Assembly: GCA_017306415.1 (NCBI GenBank)
Contig: JAFKIL010000001.1
Span: forward strand, 496,001-560,000
DNA from: Microbacterium sp.
GTDB taxonomy: Bacteria; Actinomycetota; Actinomycetes; Actinomycetales; Microbacteriaceae
Length of the DNA stretch: 64,000 nucleotides
Reading direction: 5' to 3'
Shown here: positions 55,860-64,000 of the stretch, piece by piece
How positions within the stretch are numbered: the first letter of the stretch is position 1
Layout of the letters: every line of letters begins with the position of its first letter
Program-made: the position numbers and the translations under genes
The notes under the pieces: model-generated
What the model was told of the DNA's origin: nothing
Database searches by the model: none
The model's input: only the letters and a program-made list of their open reading frames with translations

Positions 55860-56918
55860 ATGAAGGTGCACAACCCGTTCCGGGTCGCCTTCCTGGCCAC
55901 CCTCGGCGTCGGCCTGGGACTGCTGCTCATCGGAAGCGTCCAGACCCTCTCCACGATCCTGCTGTACGTGGGGACCGCGCTGTTCCTGGCGCTCGGGCTC
56001 GAGCCCGTCGTCGGCTTCCTCGAGCGTCGGAAGCTCCGCCGGTGGCTCGCCGTGCTCATCACGATCCTCGCGGTCCTCGCCGTGTTCGCCGGCATCGTCC
56101 TGCTGGTGGTTCCGATCATCGTGAGCCAGATCAGCCAGCTGGTCGAGGCGATCACCAAGTTCCTCCAGAGCACGTCGATCAAGGACGTGGAGAACTGGAT
56201 CCACTCCGTGTTCCCCGCGATCCAGACCTCGTCGATCGACGACGCGATCTCCAACGCGCAGAAGTGGCTCCTGGACAATTGGGGTTCGATCACGGGCGGC
56301 GTCATCAACGTCGGCCTCGCCTTCTTCGCGGGTGTCAGCGGAGCGTTCATCGTGCTCATCCTGACCATCTACTTCACCGCATCCATCCCGTCGCTCAAGG
56401 TGGCGGTATATCAACTCGTTCCCGCGTCGAAGCGGTCGCGCTTCATCGACCTGGCCGAGCAGATCACCGATTCGGTCGGCTACTACGTCATGGGGCAAGT
56501 GAGCCTCGGAATCATCAACGGCATCCTCAGCGCGATAGTCCTCAGCGTGATCGGCGCGCCGTTTCCCGCTGTCCTGGCGGTCATCGCGTTCTTCTTCTCA
56601 CTCATCCCGCTTGTCGGAACGTTGACGGGCTCGACGATCATCGTGCTGACCTGCCTGATCCCCGGGCTTGCTCCGAATGCGAACGCCTGGTGGATCGCCG
56701 CCATCTACTACTTGGCCTATATGCAGATCGAGGCCTACTTCATCTCGCCGCGCATCATGAACCGGGCCGTCTCGATCCCAGGAGCAGTGGTCGTCATCGC
56801 AGCCCTCGCCGGCGGCTCGCTCCTCGGCCTGCTCGGCGCTCTCATCGCGATCCCGGTGGCCGCGAGCATCCTGATCCTCTATCGGCAGGTGGTCATCCCG
56901 CGTCAGAACGAGCGGTGA
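55860..56918 (+). CDS. AI-2E family transporter-like membrane protein
   Basis: 352 residues with about seven membrane helices (LATLGVGLGLLLIGS, LAVLITILAVLAVFAGIVLLVVPIIV, FFAGVSGAFIVLILTIYFTASIP, ALAGGSLLGLLGALIAIPVAASILI) and the family motif YLAYMQIEAYFISPRIMNRAVSIP. Family members export diverse compounds or act as antiporters; the name does not prove AI-2 export. A GAGAGGAG site precedes the ATG. Confidence 0.9.
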   Translation: MKVHNPFRVAFLATLGVGLGLLLIGSVQTLSTILLYVGTALFLALGLEPVVGFLERRKLRRWLAVLITILAVLAVFAGIVLLVVPIIVSQISQLVEAITKFLQSTSIKDVENWIHSVFPAIQTSSIDDAISNAQKWLLDNWGSITGGVINVGLAFFAGVSGAFIVLILTIYFTASIPSLKVAVYQLVPASKRSRFIDLAEQITDSVGYYVMGQVSLGIINGILSAIVLSVIGAPFPAVLAVIAFFFSLIPLVGTLTGSTIIVLTCLIPGLAPNANAWWIAAIYYLAYMQIEAYFISPRIMNRAVSIPGAVVVIAALAGGSLLGLLGALIAIPVAASILILYRQVVIPRQNER

Positions 56919-56924
56919 CGCACG

Positions 56925-57647
56925 TCACACCGCCTCGGGCCCGTCCCATTCGGTAGGGAGCGGCAGCGCATCGGGATTCACGGCAGCCACGATCTCGGTG
57001 AGCACCCGGCGCGTCTGCGTCTCACCCACCCACAGATGCCTTCCGCCTTCGACCGGGACGACGACCGCGTGCGGGATGAGCGAGAACCGTTCCTTCGCCT
57101 CCGCTGGCCGCAGGTAGTCGTCGAACTCGGGGACGACGGCGATGACGGGGCAGGATTCGCGTGACCACGCCGCCAGCTCCTCGTCGCTCGTCCGGTGCAG
57201 CGGGGGCGAGAGCAGGATCACGCCCTCGATGTCGTGGTCGCGCCCATACTTCAACGCGAGCTCGGTGCCGAACGACCAGCCGAGCAGCCAGGGCCGGGGC
57301 AGCTGGCGCCGGGTCACGAGATCCATGGCGGCCGCCACGTCGAACGCCTCCGCACGTCCGCCGTCGAACGCACCCTCACTGGTGCCTCGCGGCGAGGTCG
57401 TTCCGCGGGTATTGAACCGGAGGACGGCGAGATCCGCCAACGCAGGAAGGCGGGCGGCCGCCTTGCGGAGGATGTGAGAGTCCATGAACCCACCCGCGGT
57501 CGGCAGTGGGTGCAACGTGACGAGGGTCGCCACGGGCGGCCTTGTCGGCGGCAGCGCCAGCTCGCCGACGAGGCTGAGACCGTCCAGCGTGTGAAGCTCG
57601 ATGTCTTCTCGGCGGGCGGGAAGGACGACGGGACCACGGATCTCCAT
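56925..57647 (-). CDS. Alpha/beta hydrolase
   Basis: 240 residues. Nucleophile elbow LLGWSFGTELALKYG (Ser in GWSFG), HPLPTAGG near the oxyanion site, FDDYLRPAEA (Asp) and EGGRHLWVGE (His) complete the likely triad. It resembles the short dienelactone-hydrolase-like group with unknown substrates. It starts 4 bp after the small zinc protein gene and is convergent to the AI-2E gene. Confidence 0.85.
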   Translation of the reverse strand: MEIRGPVVLPARREDIELHTLDGLSLVGELALPPTRPPVATLVTLHPLPTAGGFMDSHILRKAAARLPALADLAVLRFNTRGTTSPRGTSEGAFDGGRAEAFDVAAAMDLVTRRQLPRPWLLGWSFGTELALKYGRDHDIEGVILLSPPLHRTSDEELAAWSRESCPVIAVVPEFDDYLRPAEAKERFSLIPHAVVVPVEGGRHLWVGETQTRRVLTEIVAAVNPDALPLPTEWDGPEAV

Positions 57648-57651
57648 GTGT

Positions 57652-57936
57652 TCAGAACACCTTCCAGCAGCCCGAGTGCCAGTGGCGTCTCGCGGACAGG
57701 TCGGCGGCGTCGCCGAGCACGCCGTCCGCGCGCCACACCACTACGTGGGCTGTGCCGGGCGGGATCACGCGGCCGCAGCCCGGGCAGAGGTACTCCTTCT
57801 GCGACTGCGTGGCGCTGACGGGCTGAATCGTCCACTCCACACCGCGGCGGAACTCCGAGCGCTTCCACCCGGCCAGCAGACGATCGAACGAGTCCTCACC
57901 CGTTGGATCCGGCCTGCGGCGATTCGACCGCGGCAC
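57652..57936 (-). CDS. Small zinc-ribbon protein of unknown function
   Basis: 94 residues from GTG 57936, basic N-terminus (PRSNRRRPDPTGED). A CPGCG knuckle (residues 51-55) and HWHSGC (85-90) probably bind one zinc. Relatives are annotated 'ATP/GTP-binding protein' in actinobacteria, but no P-loop is present. It lies 10 bp after the Apf-like gene. Longer frames upstream run antisense and out of register with that gene. Confidence 0.7.
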   Translation of the reverse strand: MPRSNRRRPDPTGEDSFDRLLAGWKRSEFRRGVEWTIQPVSATQSQKEYLCPGCGRVIPPGTAHVVVWRADGVLGDAADLSARRHWHSGCWKVF

Positions 57937-57946
57937 GAGACGAGGT

Positions 57947-58681
57947 CTACCACCAGCCGTGGGAGATCCAGAACGCGTAGGCGCCGGCCCAGCCGCCGTA
58001 ACGCCCGCTCGCGTAGCCGGACCCCCAACGGAGGTTGTCGACGGGGTTGTAGCCGTTGCCCGGCACCTTGCTGCACGGGAGAGCCTGCACGAGACCGCAG
58101 GCTCCCGACGACCTGTTGGTCGCATTGGGGTTCCAGCCGCTCTCACGCTTGACGATGTAGTCGACGTAGCCCCAGTCGCTCTGGGCGATACCCGCCGCGG
58201 CCATCCACTCCGCCGGAGAGCCGCCGCCGGTGTACACGAGGCGCGCAGCGGCCGAAAGGCCCGCGGACGCCTTCGAGGTGGTCGCCTTCACGACGGGCTT
58301 GGGCTTCGGCTTGACGTACACCGCGTAGCTGTCGCGACCGAGATCGGTCGGAGCAGCGTCCGCAGCCTGCGCCACGACGAGGGTCTGCGCGTCGTCGACC
58401 GTGCTCGCATAGAGGGTCACAGGTTCGGTGATCTCGGCGTTCGCACGCGTGGAGAAACCCGCACCGAGCGGTCCGACGTACGCGGCGCCGAGACCGAGAA
58501 CGGCGAACGCGGCGAAGACGGAGACGACACCCTGCCGGCGCGACCAGCGCGGGCCGGGCGTGGCTTTCGACGCGCGGGACGCGGGCCCGGATCGCGGACG
58601 CATCGCGACTCCGGAAGGAGCGGACGCACGACGGAGCGAACGGCGGGATGCCTCGGGATTCATCTCGTAGCCGGAAGTCAC
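57947..58681 (-). CDS. Apf-like secreted muralytic protein
   Basis: 244 residues. A membrane/signal segment (GVVSVFAAFAVLGLGAAYV, ~52-70) follows a basic N-terminus. A linker with VYVKPKPKPVVKATTSK leads to a C-terminal lysozyme-like domain: WGYVDYIVKRESGWNPNATN, SGACGLVQALPCSKVPG and NLRWGSGYASGRYGGWAGAY. The Glu in KRESGWNP fits transglycosylase activity. Such 'aggregation promoting factor' domains remodel peptidoglycan. No riboswitch-like leader fits in the 56-bp upstream gap. Confidence 0.88.
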   Translation of the reverse strand: MTSGYEMNPEASRRSLRRASAPSGVAMRPRSGPASRASKATPGPRWSRRQGVVSVFAAFAVLGLGAAYVGPLGAGFSTRANAEITEPVTLYASTVDDAQTLVVAQAADAAPTDLGRDSYAVYVKPKPKPVVKATTSKASAGLSAAARLVYTGGGSPAEWMAAAGIAQSDWGYVDYIVKRESGWNPNATNRSSGACGLVQALPCSKVPGNGYNPVDNLRWGSGYASGRYGGWAGAYAFWISHGWW

Positions 58682-58737
58682 AGTGCCCCGAGTCTACCGC
58701 GAGGCGCGGACGGCTGCCATCCGAGGACGCCCGCGTG

Positions 58738-59331
58738 TCAGCCGACGGCGAGCATGACCTCCACGACACCGTCGAGAAGTGCGTCCACCTGCGCCTCCCG
58801 GTACCCGCCCCGCTGCATCCGGAAAGCGACCGAACGCACCTGCTCGACGGTGACGGGCTCACCCGACGCCAGATAGCCCGCGATCTTGTCAGAGACGAGA
58901 TCCACCTCGTCGATCCGATACCCGTAGCGGAGGAACCCCGCCCGTGCGAACCGCCGGCCGCGCGGGCGGTTCACGCGGTCGAGGATCTCCTGCGCCTCCT
59001 CGCGCGTCTTCTCGACCCAGACTCCCGCTCCCCCGGTCGACATGCTGTGCTCGCGCTCCCGTGCCGCGAAGGCGTCCTCCACGCGACCCAGCGCCGCATC
59101 GACCGCCGCGATTGCATACCCGTGGCGAACGAGAGGAAAGGCGGCCGTCCGCACGTCCTCAGCGGTCAGCGCATCGGTTGAATCGGCCTCGAACGCATCC
59201 CTGGCGCGCGCCAGGAAAGCATCGACCGCCCTCTTCTCGTAGCCCTTCGTCCGGCCCTGGGTCTCGGGGAACGCGGGGGGCTGGGGATCCGAGGTGGAGT
59301 CGGCGGGGGCTTCAGCGGAGGGAAGGGTCAT
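58738..59331 (-). CDS. DivIVA-domain repeat protein
   Basis: 197 residues from ATG 59331. Three related segments, GYEKRAVDAFLARARDAFEA, GYAIAAVDAALGRVEDAFAA and GYRIDEVDLVSDKIAGYLAS, plus a fourth near the end (GGYREAQVDALLDGVVEVM), follow the DivIVA-domain pattern (GY/Y, VD, L). This suggests a coiled-coil protein connected to polar growth or septation; the role is inference. The start overlaps the cdsA stop (ATGA). Confidence 0.8.
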   Translation of the reverse strand: MTLPSAEAPADSTSDPQPPAFPETQGRTKGYEKRAVDAFLARARDAFEADSTDALTAEDVRTAAFPLVRHGYAIAAVDAALGRVEDAFAAREREHSMSTGGAGVWVEKTREEAQEILDRVNRPRGRRFARAGFLRYGYRIDEVDLVSDKIAGYLASGEPVTVEQVRSVAFRMQRGGYREAQVDALLDGVVEVMLAVG

Positions 59332-60398
59332 CGTGTCACCAGGGGGGTCAAGAGGTAGTACAGGGCGAGGGCGGCCGGAGCCGAGAGGAGAATGGAGTCG
59401 AGACGATCGAGGACGCCCCCGTGGCCAGGAAGCCACGAGCTCATGTCCTTGATACCGAGGTCGCGCTTGATCATGGACTCGCCGAGGTCACCCACCGTCG
59501 CGGTGCCCAGGATGATGATCCCCAGGATCAGTCCCGTCCACACCGGGAGCTGCAAGAGCAGCCACGCCAGCAGCACTCCCGCGATCAGGGACGCCGCCGC
59601 CGCGCCCGCGAAACCCTCCCAGGTCTTCTTGGGACTGATCCGGGGGGCCATCGGATGCCGCCCGATCATGAGACCCGTCGCATACGCCCCCGTGTCGGCG
59701 GCGACCACGACGATGAGGAACGCCAGCACCCAGAACTCGCCACGCTCCTGTCGGAGCAGAACCACGCACAGGGCCGCCATGAACGGCACGTAGAGCTGCA
59801 GGAACCCCGCCACGAGGGCGTCATCGAGCACGTCCCCGTACCTGCGTCCGTCCCGCGCGACCATCTGCGCGACGAGGCGCCAGACGACGGTCACCGCCAC
59901 CGCGGCGAACACCACCACCCAGAGGAGCCACATCTGCAGGAACCACGCCGACACGACCAGGACGGAGCCGAGGACGACCTGCGGGACCAGATCGACTCGG
60001 CGGCCGGAGCCCTGGAGGGCCCGGCCGAACTCGAACACGCCGAGGACGGCTGCACCCAGGGCGAAGACGACGAAGATCCACTTCCAGAAGATGAGTGAGA
60101 CGACCACGGTGGCACCGATGGCCAGGCCGATGCCGATGGCGACGATCAGGTCGCGCCCCGTGCGCTCCTTGATGCGCTCGTTCGCCTGGTCGAACTCCGC
60201 CCGTGCGTGCGCGACCTGGTTCTCCAGCTCGCTTCGCGCGGAGCGCACGTGTGCCTGAAATGCCGCCGTGGTGGGGTCGGTCGGCGGCACCGGACCTGGT
60301 GCGGTCGGTGCCGTCGCGCCACGACGGCGACGCACACGTCGCTCGGGAAGGAGCGGCGCATCCTCGTCCGGGGCGTCCCCGCCGGGAAGATCAGTCAT
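59328..60398 (-). CDS. cdsA: Phosphatidate cytidylyltransferase
   Basis: 356 residues. An Arg-rich N-terminal cytoplasmic segment and a coiled coil (ARSELENQVAHARAEFDQANERI) precede eight or so membrane helices. The C-terminal signature KTWEGFAGAAAASLIAGVLLA and TATVGDLGESMIKRDLGIKDMSSWLPGHGGVLDRLDSIL identify CdsA. It makes CDP-diacylglycerol from phosphatidate. It lies 9 bp after frr. Confidence 0.95.
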   Translation of the reverse strand: MTDLPGGDAPDEDAPLLPERRVRRRRGATAPTAPGPVPPTDPTTAAFQAHVRSARSELENQVAHARAEFDQANERIKERTGRDLIVAIGIGLAIGATVVVSLIFWKWIFVVFALGAAVLGVFEFGRALQGSGRRVDLVPQVVLGSVLVVSAWFLQMWLLWVVVFAAVAVTVVWRLVAQMVARDGRRYGDVLDDALVAGFLQLYVPFMAALCVVLLRQERGEFWVLAFLIVVVAADTGAYATGLMIGRHPMAPRISPKKTWEGFAGAAAASLIAGVLLAWLLLQLPVWTGLILGIIILGTATVGDLGESMIKRDLGIKDMSSWLPGHGGVLDRLDSILLSAPAALALYYLLTPLVTR

Positions 60399-60407
60399 GG
60401 ACTGTCC

Positions 60408-60962
60408 TCAGACCTCGAGCAGTTCGGCCTCTTTGCGCTTGAGCGCGTCGTCGATCGCGTCGACGTGGGCGCGGGTGAGGGCGTCGAGCTCCTTCTCGGC
60501 CCGACCCAGCTCGTCCTCGCCGATGTCGCTCTTGAGCGCGTCGAGGTCGTCCTTCGCCTTCCGGCGGATGCCCCGTACGTGCACCTTCGCGTCCTCGCCC
60601 TTCGACCGGACGAGCTTGACGAACTCCTTGCGGCGCTCCTCGGTGAGCTCGGGGAGGGTCACGCGCACGATGTTGCCGTCGTTCGTAGGGTTCGCCCCGA
60701 GGTTCGGCGTGTCGCGGATCGCCTGCTCGATCGCTTTCAGCGCGGACTTGTCGTAGGGGGTGATGACCAGTGTCCGCGCTTCGGGATTGTTCAGCGACGC
60801 GAGCTGCGCGAGCGGAGTCGGCGACCCGTAGTAGTCGACGGAGATCTTCTGGAACAGCTGGGGGTTGGCGCGGCCGGTGCGAACGGTGGCGAAGTCGTCC
60901 TTCGCCGCCTCCACGGCCCGGTCCATGCGGGTGGTGGCATCGGCCAAGACGTCCGCGATCAC
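60408..60962 (-). CDS. frr: Ribosome recycling factor
   Basis: 184 residues, canonical length: [20 protein letters not shown], then [33 protein letters not shown] and the C-terminal [42 protein letters not shown]-like segment. With EF-G it splits post-termination ribosomes. It is the fourth gene of the rpsB-tsf-pyrH-frr-cdsA run. Confidence 0.97.
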   Translation of the reverse strand: MIADVLADATTRMDRAVEAAKDDFATVRTGRANPQLFQKISVDYYGSPTPLAQLASLNNPEARTLVITPYDKSALKAIEQAIRDTPNLGANPTNDGNIVRVTLPELTEERRKEFVKLVRSKGEDAKVHVRGIRRKAKDDLDALKSDIGEDELGRAEKELDALTRAHVDAIDDALKRKEAELLEV

Positions 60963-61032
60963 GGTCTCTCCATTCGCTCAGGCGTTCTCGACCAGTCTAG
61001 TCGGGCCGTGCGCGCAACTCCGGTCGCGAGGC

Positions 61033-61758
61033 TCAGACCGTGACGAGTGTGCCGATCTCTTGACCGATCAGGGCCTTGGTCACGTTGCCTGCGGGTTCCA
61101 TCCCGAACACACGCATGTCCATCCCGTTGTCCATGCAGAGGCTGAATGCGGTCGAGTCGACGACCTTCAATCCGCGCTGCAGCGCGTCGAGATAGGTGAT
61201 CCGATCGATCCGTGTGGCCGAGGCGTCCTTCTTCGGGTCCGCGGTGTACACGCCGTCCACCCCGTTCTTCGCGACCAGGACTTCGTTCGCGCCGATCTCG
61301 AGCGCACGCTGCGCCGCGACCGTGTCGGTCGAGAAGTACGGCAGGCCGGCACCGGCCCCGAAGATCACGACGCGTCCCTTCTCCAGGTGCCGCTGCGCGC
61401 GGCGGGGGATGTAGGGCTCCGCGACCTGCGTCATCGAGATCGCCGACTGGACCCGCGTCGCGGCTCCGGCCTGCTCCAGGAAGTCCTGGAGCGCCAAGGC
61501 GTTCATGACCGTCCCGAGCATGCCCATGTAGTCCGCACGACCACGATCCATGCCGCGTTGACTCAGCTCCGCTCCGCGGAAGAAGTTGCCGCCGCCGACG
61601 ACGACGGCCACCTCGACACGATCGACGGCAACCGCGATCTCACGGGCGATCTGACTCACGACATCGGGATTGACCCCGAGCTGACCCCCTCCGAACGCCT
61701 CGCCGGACAGTTTCAACAGGACGCGGCGGCGTCCAGTGGCTTCATCGATCACGGTCAT
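61033..61758 (-). CDS. pyrH: UMP kinase
   Basis: 241 residues from ATG 61758 ([20 protein letters not shown]). [31 protein letters not shown] and [31 protein letters not shown] are UMP-kinase hallmarks. It phosphorylates UMP to UDP and is hexameric. The longer frame to 61779 (GTG) is possible; the chosen ATG directly follows a GAGAGG. It stands after tsf with a terminator between. Confidence 0.95.
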   Translation of the reverse strand: MTVIDEATGRRRVLLKLSGEAFGGGQLGVNPDVVSQIAREIAVAVDRVEVAVVVGGGNFFRGAELSQRGMDRGRADYMGMLGTVMNALALQDFLEQAGAATRVQSAISMTQVAEPYIPRRAQRHLEKGRVVIFGAGAGLPYFSTDTVAAQRALEIGANEVLVAKNGVDGVYTADPKKDASATRIDRITYLDALQRGLKVVDSTAFSLCMDNGMDMRVFGMEPAGNVTKALIGQEIGTLVTV

Positions 61759-61793
61759 CCTCTCGTCGCGATCACACACTAGCGAAGGGCATG

Positions 61794-61830
61794 CGAAGGG
61801 CCCGCATCGTCATCCGATGCGGGCCCTTCG
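61794..61830 (-). terminator. Strong hairpin after tsf
   Basis: Perfect 16-bp arms around CGAAGGGCCCGCATCG with a 5-nt loop, 6 bp after the tsf stop. There is no U-run on the minus strand. It probably limits read-through from rpsB-tsf into pyrH. Confidence 0.85.
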
Positions 61831-61836
61831 ATCTGC

Positions 61837-62664
61837 TTACGCGCCGACCTTGAAACGCGCGAAGTCGGTCACCGTGATGCCGGCGTCCTTCGCGACCTGG
61901 GCGACGGAGAGCTTGTTGTCCTTCGCGTAGTCCTGGTCGAGCAGGGACACCTGCTTGAAGAACGCGTTCACCCGGCCCTCGACGATCTTCGGGAGCGCAG
62001 CCTCGGGCTTGCCCTCGTTGCGCGAGATCTCGGTGACGATCTGACGCTCCTTCTCGACATCCGCCTCGGGGACGTCGTCGCGGGAGAGGTACGACGGGTT
62101 CGCGAACGAGATGTGCTGCGCGATGCTGCGGGCCGTCTCGGCGTCGTCGCCCGAGTAGGCGACGACCACGCCGATCTGCGGAGGCAGGTCCTTGCTCGTC
62201 TTGTGCAGGTAGACCTCGAAGTGGTCGCCGGCGAGCGTGCGCACGCGACGGAGCTCGACCTTCTCGCCGATGATGGCGGCCTCGTCCGAGATGAGCTGCT
62301 CGACGGTCTGGCCGCCGGCGGGCGCGGCGAGAGCGTCCTCGACGGTGGATGCTCCGACCCCCGCAGCGGCGTCGGCCACCTTGTCAGCGAGCGCGATGAA
62401 GCGGTCGTTCTTCGCGACGAAGTCGGTCTCGCAGGCCAGCTCGACGAGCGTGACCTTGCCGTTCGCCTCGCGTGCGACGACGAGACCCTCGCTGGTGGAA
62501 CGATCGGCGCGCTTGGCATTGCCCTTCGCGCCCTTGAGGCGAAGGATCTCGACGGCCTTCTCGACGTCGCCGTCGGCCTCTTCGAGTGCCTTCTTGGTGT
62601 CGACCATGCCCGTGCCGAGCTGCTCGCGCAGGGCCTTGATGTCGGCGATGGTGAAGTTTGCCAT
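61837..62664 (-). CDS. tsf: Elongation factor Ts
   Basis: 275 residues from ATG 62664: MANFTIADIKALREQLGTGM, VDTKKALEEADGDVEKAVEILR (UBA-like), then LVELACETDFVAKNDRFIALA with the conserved TDFV. It reloads EF-Tu with GTP. It lies between two hairpins, at 62702-62737 and 61794-61830. Confidence 0.97.
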   Translation of the reverse strand: MANFTIADIKALREQLGTGMVDTKKALEEADGDVEKAVEILRLKGAKGNAKRADRSTSEGLVVAREANGKVTLVELACETDFVAKNDRFIALADKVADAAAGVGASTVEDALAAPAGGQTVEQLISDEAAIIGEKVELRRVRTLAGDHFEVYLHKTSKDLPPQIGVVVAYSGDDAETARSIAQHISFANPSYLSRDDVPEADVEKERQIVTEISRNEGKPEAALPKIVEGRVNAFFKQVSLLDQDYAKDNKLSVAQVAKDAGITVTDFARFKVGA

Positions 62665-62701
62665 GGGTGGCGGCTCCTTGGTTGATGAGTTCTCGTGGAA
62701 G

Positions 62702-62737
62702 GCCCGGCGGAGCCGTCCGTGGACGGCCCCGCCGGGC
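62702..62737 (-). terminator. Hairpin between rpsB and tsf
   Basis: A 17-bp GC-rich stem with one mismatch (GCCCGGCGG..CCGTCC paired to GGACGG..CCGCCGGGC) and a 2-nt loop, in the 93-bp rpsB-tsf gap. It may act as an attenuator or mRNA processing site. Confidence 0.7.
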
Positions 62738-62757
62738 ACAGAATCTGTGTAGACGGT

Positions 62758-63741
62758 CTACTTGTCGGCGGCCTCGGCGGCGGCGACCTCTTCGGTCGTC
62801 TCACCCGACTCGGCGGCGATCGCCTCGTCGTGCGCCTCCGCACCGGCCGCGTCCGCGGCCGTCTCGGTCGCGGCCTCGCCCTCGAGCGCCTGCTCGTCGG
62901 CGATGAGCTCGTCCGCCTCGGCGCGCGCCTCCGATTCGTCCGCGACCTTCGCGGTCTCGGCGGACGACTGCTCCGGCGCTGCCTGCTCCAGCAGTTCGCG
63001 CTCCCACTCGGCGAGGGGCTCCGCAGCCTCCTCAGCGGCGTCGGCCGGCTGGTGGCGCTGGATGAGGCCCTCGGCCGCCGCGTCGGCGATGATGCGCGTG
63101 AGCAGCGACACCGAGCGGATGGCGTCGTCGTTGCCGGGGATGGGGTACTGGAACTCGTCCGGGTCGGCGTTCGTGTCGAGGATCCCGATCACGGGGATGC
63201 CCAGCTTCTTCGCCTCGTCGATCGCGAGGTGCTCGCGCTTCGCGTCGACGACCCACAGCGCGGAGGGCGTCTTCTGCAGGTTGCGGATGCCGCCGAGCGA
63301 CTTGTGCAGCTTGTCGAGCTCGCGCTTCTTCAGCAGGAGCTCCTTCTTGGTGAAGCCGCTCTCCGACGGGTTCTCGTAGTCGAGCTCTTCGAGCTCCTTC
63401 ATCCGCGAGAGGCGCTTGCTGACAGTGCTGAAGTTGGTGAGGAGGCCACCGAGCCAGCGCTGGTTGACGTAGGGCTGGCCGACGCGTGTGGCCTGCTCGG
63501 CGAGCACTTCCTGCGCCTGCTTCTTCGTCCCGACGAACAGGATCGTGCCACCGTGCGCGACCGTCTCCTTGACGAACTCGTAGGCCTTGTCGATGTACGA
63601 CAGCGACTGCTGGAGGTCGATGATGTGGATGCCGCTGCGCTCTGTCAGGATGAAGCGCTTGACCTTCGGGTTCCACCGGCGGGTCTGGTGTCCGAAGTGG
63701 ACGCCGCTGTCGAGCAGCTGGCGAATGGTGACGACGGCCAT
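62758..63741 (-). CDS. rpsB: 30S ribosomal protein S2
   Basis: 327 residues from ATG 63741: [71 protein letters not shown] and [30 protein letters not shown]. The last ~80 residues are an Ala/Glu/Asp-rich low-complexity extension; the core is the usual ~250. A 259-bp upstream stretch to the window edge contains no gene I can support and should hold the operon promoter. Confidence 0.97.
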   Translation of the reverse strand: MAVVTIRQLLDSGVHFGHQTRRWNPKVKRFILTERSGIHIIDLQQSLSYIDKAYEFVKETVAHGGTILFVGTKKQAQEVLAEQATRVGQPYVNQRWLGGLLTNFSTVSKRLSRMKELEELDYENPSESGFTKKELLLKKRELDKLHKSLGGIRNLQKTPSALWVVDAKREHLAIDEAKKLGIPVIGILDTNADPDEFQYPIPGNDDAIRSVSLLTRIIADAAAEGLIQRHQPADAAEEAAEPLAEWERELLEQAAPEQSSAETAKVADESEARAEADELIADEQALEGEAATETAADAAGAEAHDEAIAAESGETTEEVAAAEAADK

Positions 63742-64000
63742 GGCCGTTCTCCTCTTCTCGACGCGCACACGCGTCGCTTGCGGTTTCTTCGTGCCGGACA
63801 GGGGTCCGGCCAGCCTGGTACCCGACACACGCCCGCTCTCAGCAGAACTGGAGACCGGTGGGAGTGTTGCCACGCGTCGAAATCGACTCGCTCAGGGCAC
63901 GCGTAGTCACCCCGACGAACGAGGTGCACACCCAGTGTACCAGGCGAGCGGGGAACAGGCGGGAGTCGCGGACGCGTCACCGCCTCCTCCCCTCCCGTGG

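Noticed and set aside
58682-58737. Possible c-di-AMP riboswitch before the Apf-like wall gene
   Set aside because: The gap to the next gene is only 56 bp, too short for that riboswitch class, and no conserved elements are visible.

Overview
The window is high-GC DNA whose gene set and gene order fit an actinobacterium of the family Microbacteriaceae, most likely Microbacterium or a close relative. The grounds are very high G/C at third codon positions, frequent GTG starts and 4-bp ATGA/GTGA gene overlaps. Further grounds are the GlgE glycogen route, the metallopeptidase-ClpS-DUF2017 cluster, a DUF222/HNH protein and several lineage-typical proteins. The genus is an inference from protein resemblance, not from a database search.

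Layout. 1-2144: start of clpP (cut by the window edge), tig, tRNA-Pro(TGG) and tRNA-Gly(TCC). 2145-6742: an accessory island with lower GC, bounded on the left by the 3' half of tRNA-Gly and on the right by a scrambled partial copy of the same tRNA segment. It carries a three-gene cargo (DUF5343 protein, Swt1-like HEPN protein, and a protein I predict to have the proteasome-beta/Ntn-hydrolase fold), a tyrosine-integrase C-terminal remnant, a decayed IS3-family element and a NUDIX hydrolase. 6862-24012: DUF222/HNH protein, gamma-carbonic-anhydrase-like protein, acyltransferase, Dps, amidohydrolase, PaiB-like protein, Nei-type glycosylase, RpiB, ferrochelatase, aminopeptidase N, MscS channel, truncated globin and an FAD dehydrogenase. 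24079-34751: two acyl-CoA thioesterases, EttA, a lipoprotein, a second-type SSB, a divergent MocR-like regulator/YczE pair with a perfect palindrome between them, tRNA-Arg(TCT), oligoribonuclease, tRNA-His(GTG), the metallopeptidase/ClpS/DUF2017 operon, a P-loop kinase and a GerW-like protein. 34811-46442: DinB, GatCAB, FadD, DUF4262, LigA, MnmA and cysteine desulfurase. 46534-52936: glgX-glgE-glgB. 52952-64000: thioredoxin-TPR protein, a large membrane protein, AI-2E transporter family protein, hydrolase, zinc-ribbon protein, Apf-like wall protein, a DivIVA-repeat protein, and the conserved run rpsB-tsf-pyrH-frr-cdsA on the minus strand.

How genes work together. The right end is a translation/lipid housekeeping run: S2, EF-Ts, UMP kinase, ribosome recycling factor and CDP-diglyceride synthase. 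gatCAB makes Gln-tRNA(Gln)/Asn-tRNA(Asn) by transamidation. Cysteine desulfurase supplies sulfur to MnmA for tRNA 2-thiouridine. GlgE and GlgB build alpha-glucan from maltose-1-phosphate and GlgX debranches it. Tig, ClpP and ClpS (with a nearby metalloprotease) cover protein folding and N-degron proteolysis.

The least ordinary part is the tRNA-Gly island. Its three co-directional genes are tightly packed (a 1-bp TGATG overlap, then a 29-bp gap). They combine a putative HEPN ribonuclease with a predicted proteasome-like hydrolase whose Thr1, Asp17, Lys33 and Gly47 all fall at the canonical numbers. That makes the unit a candidate defence or toxin-type system. A second small anomaly is a roughly 350-bp segment with a small membrane gene, bracketed by 15-nt direct repeats, sitting exactly on the start codon of ettA.
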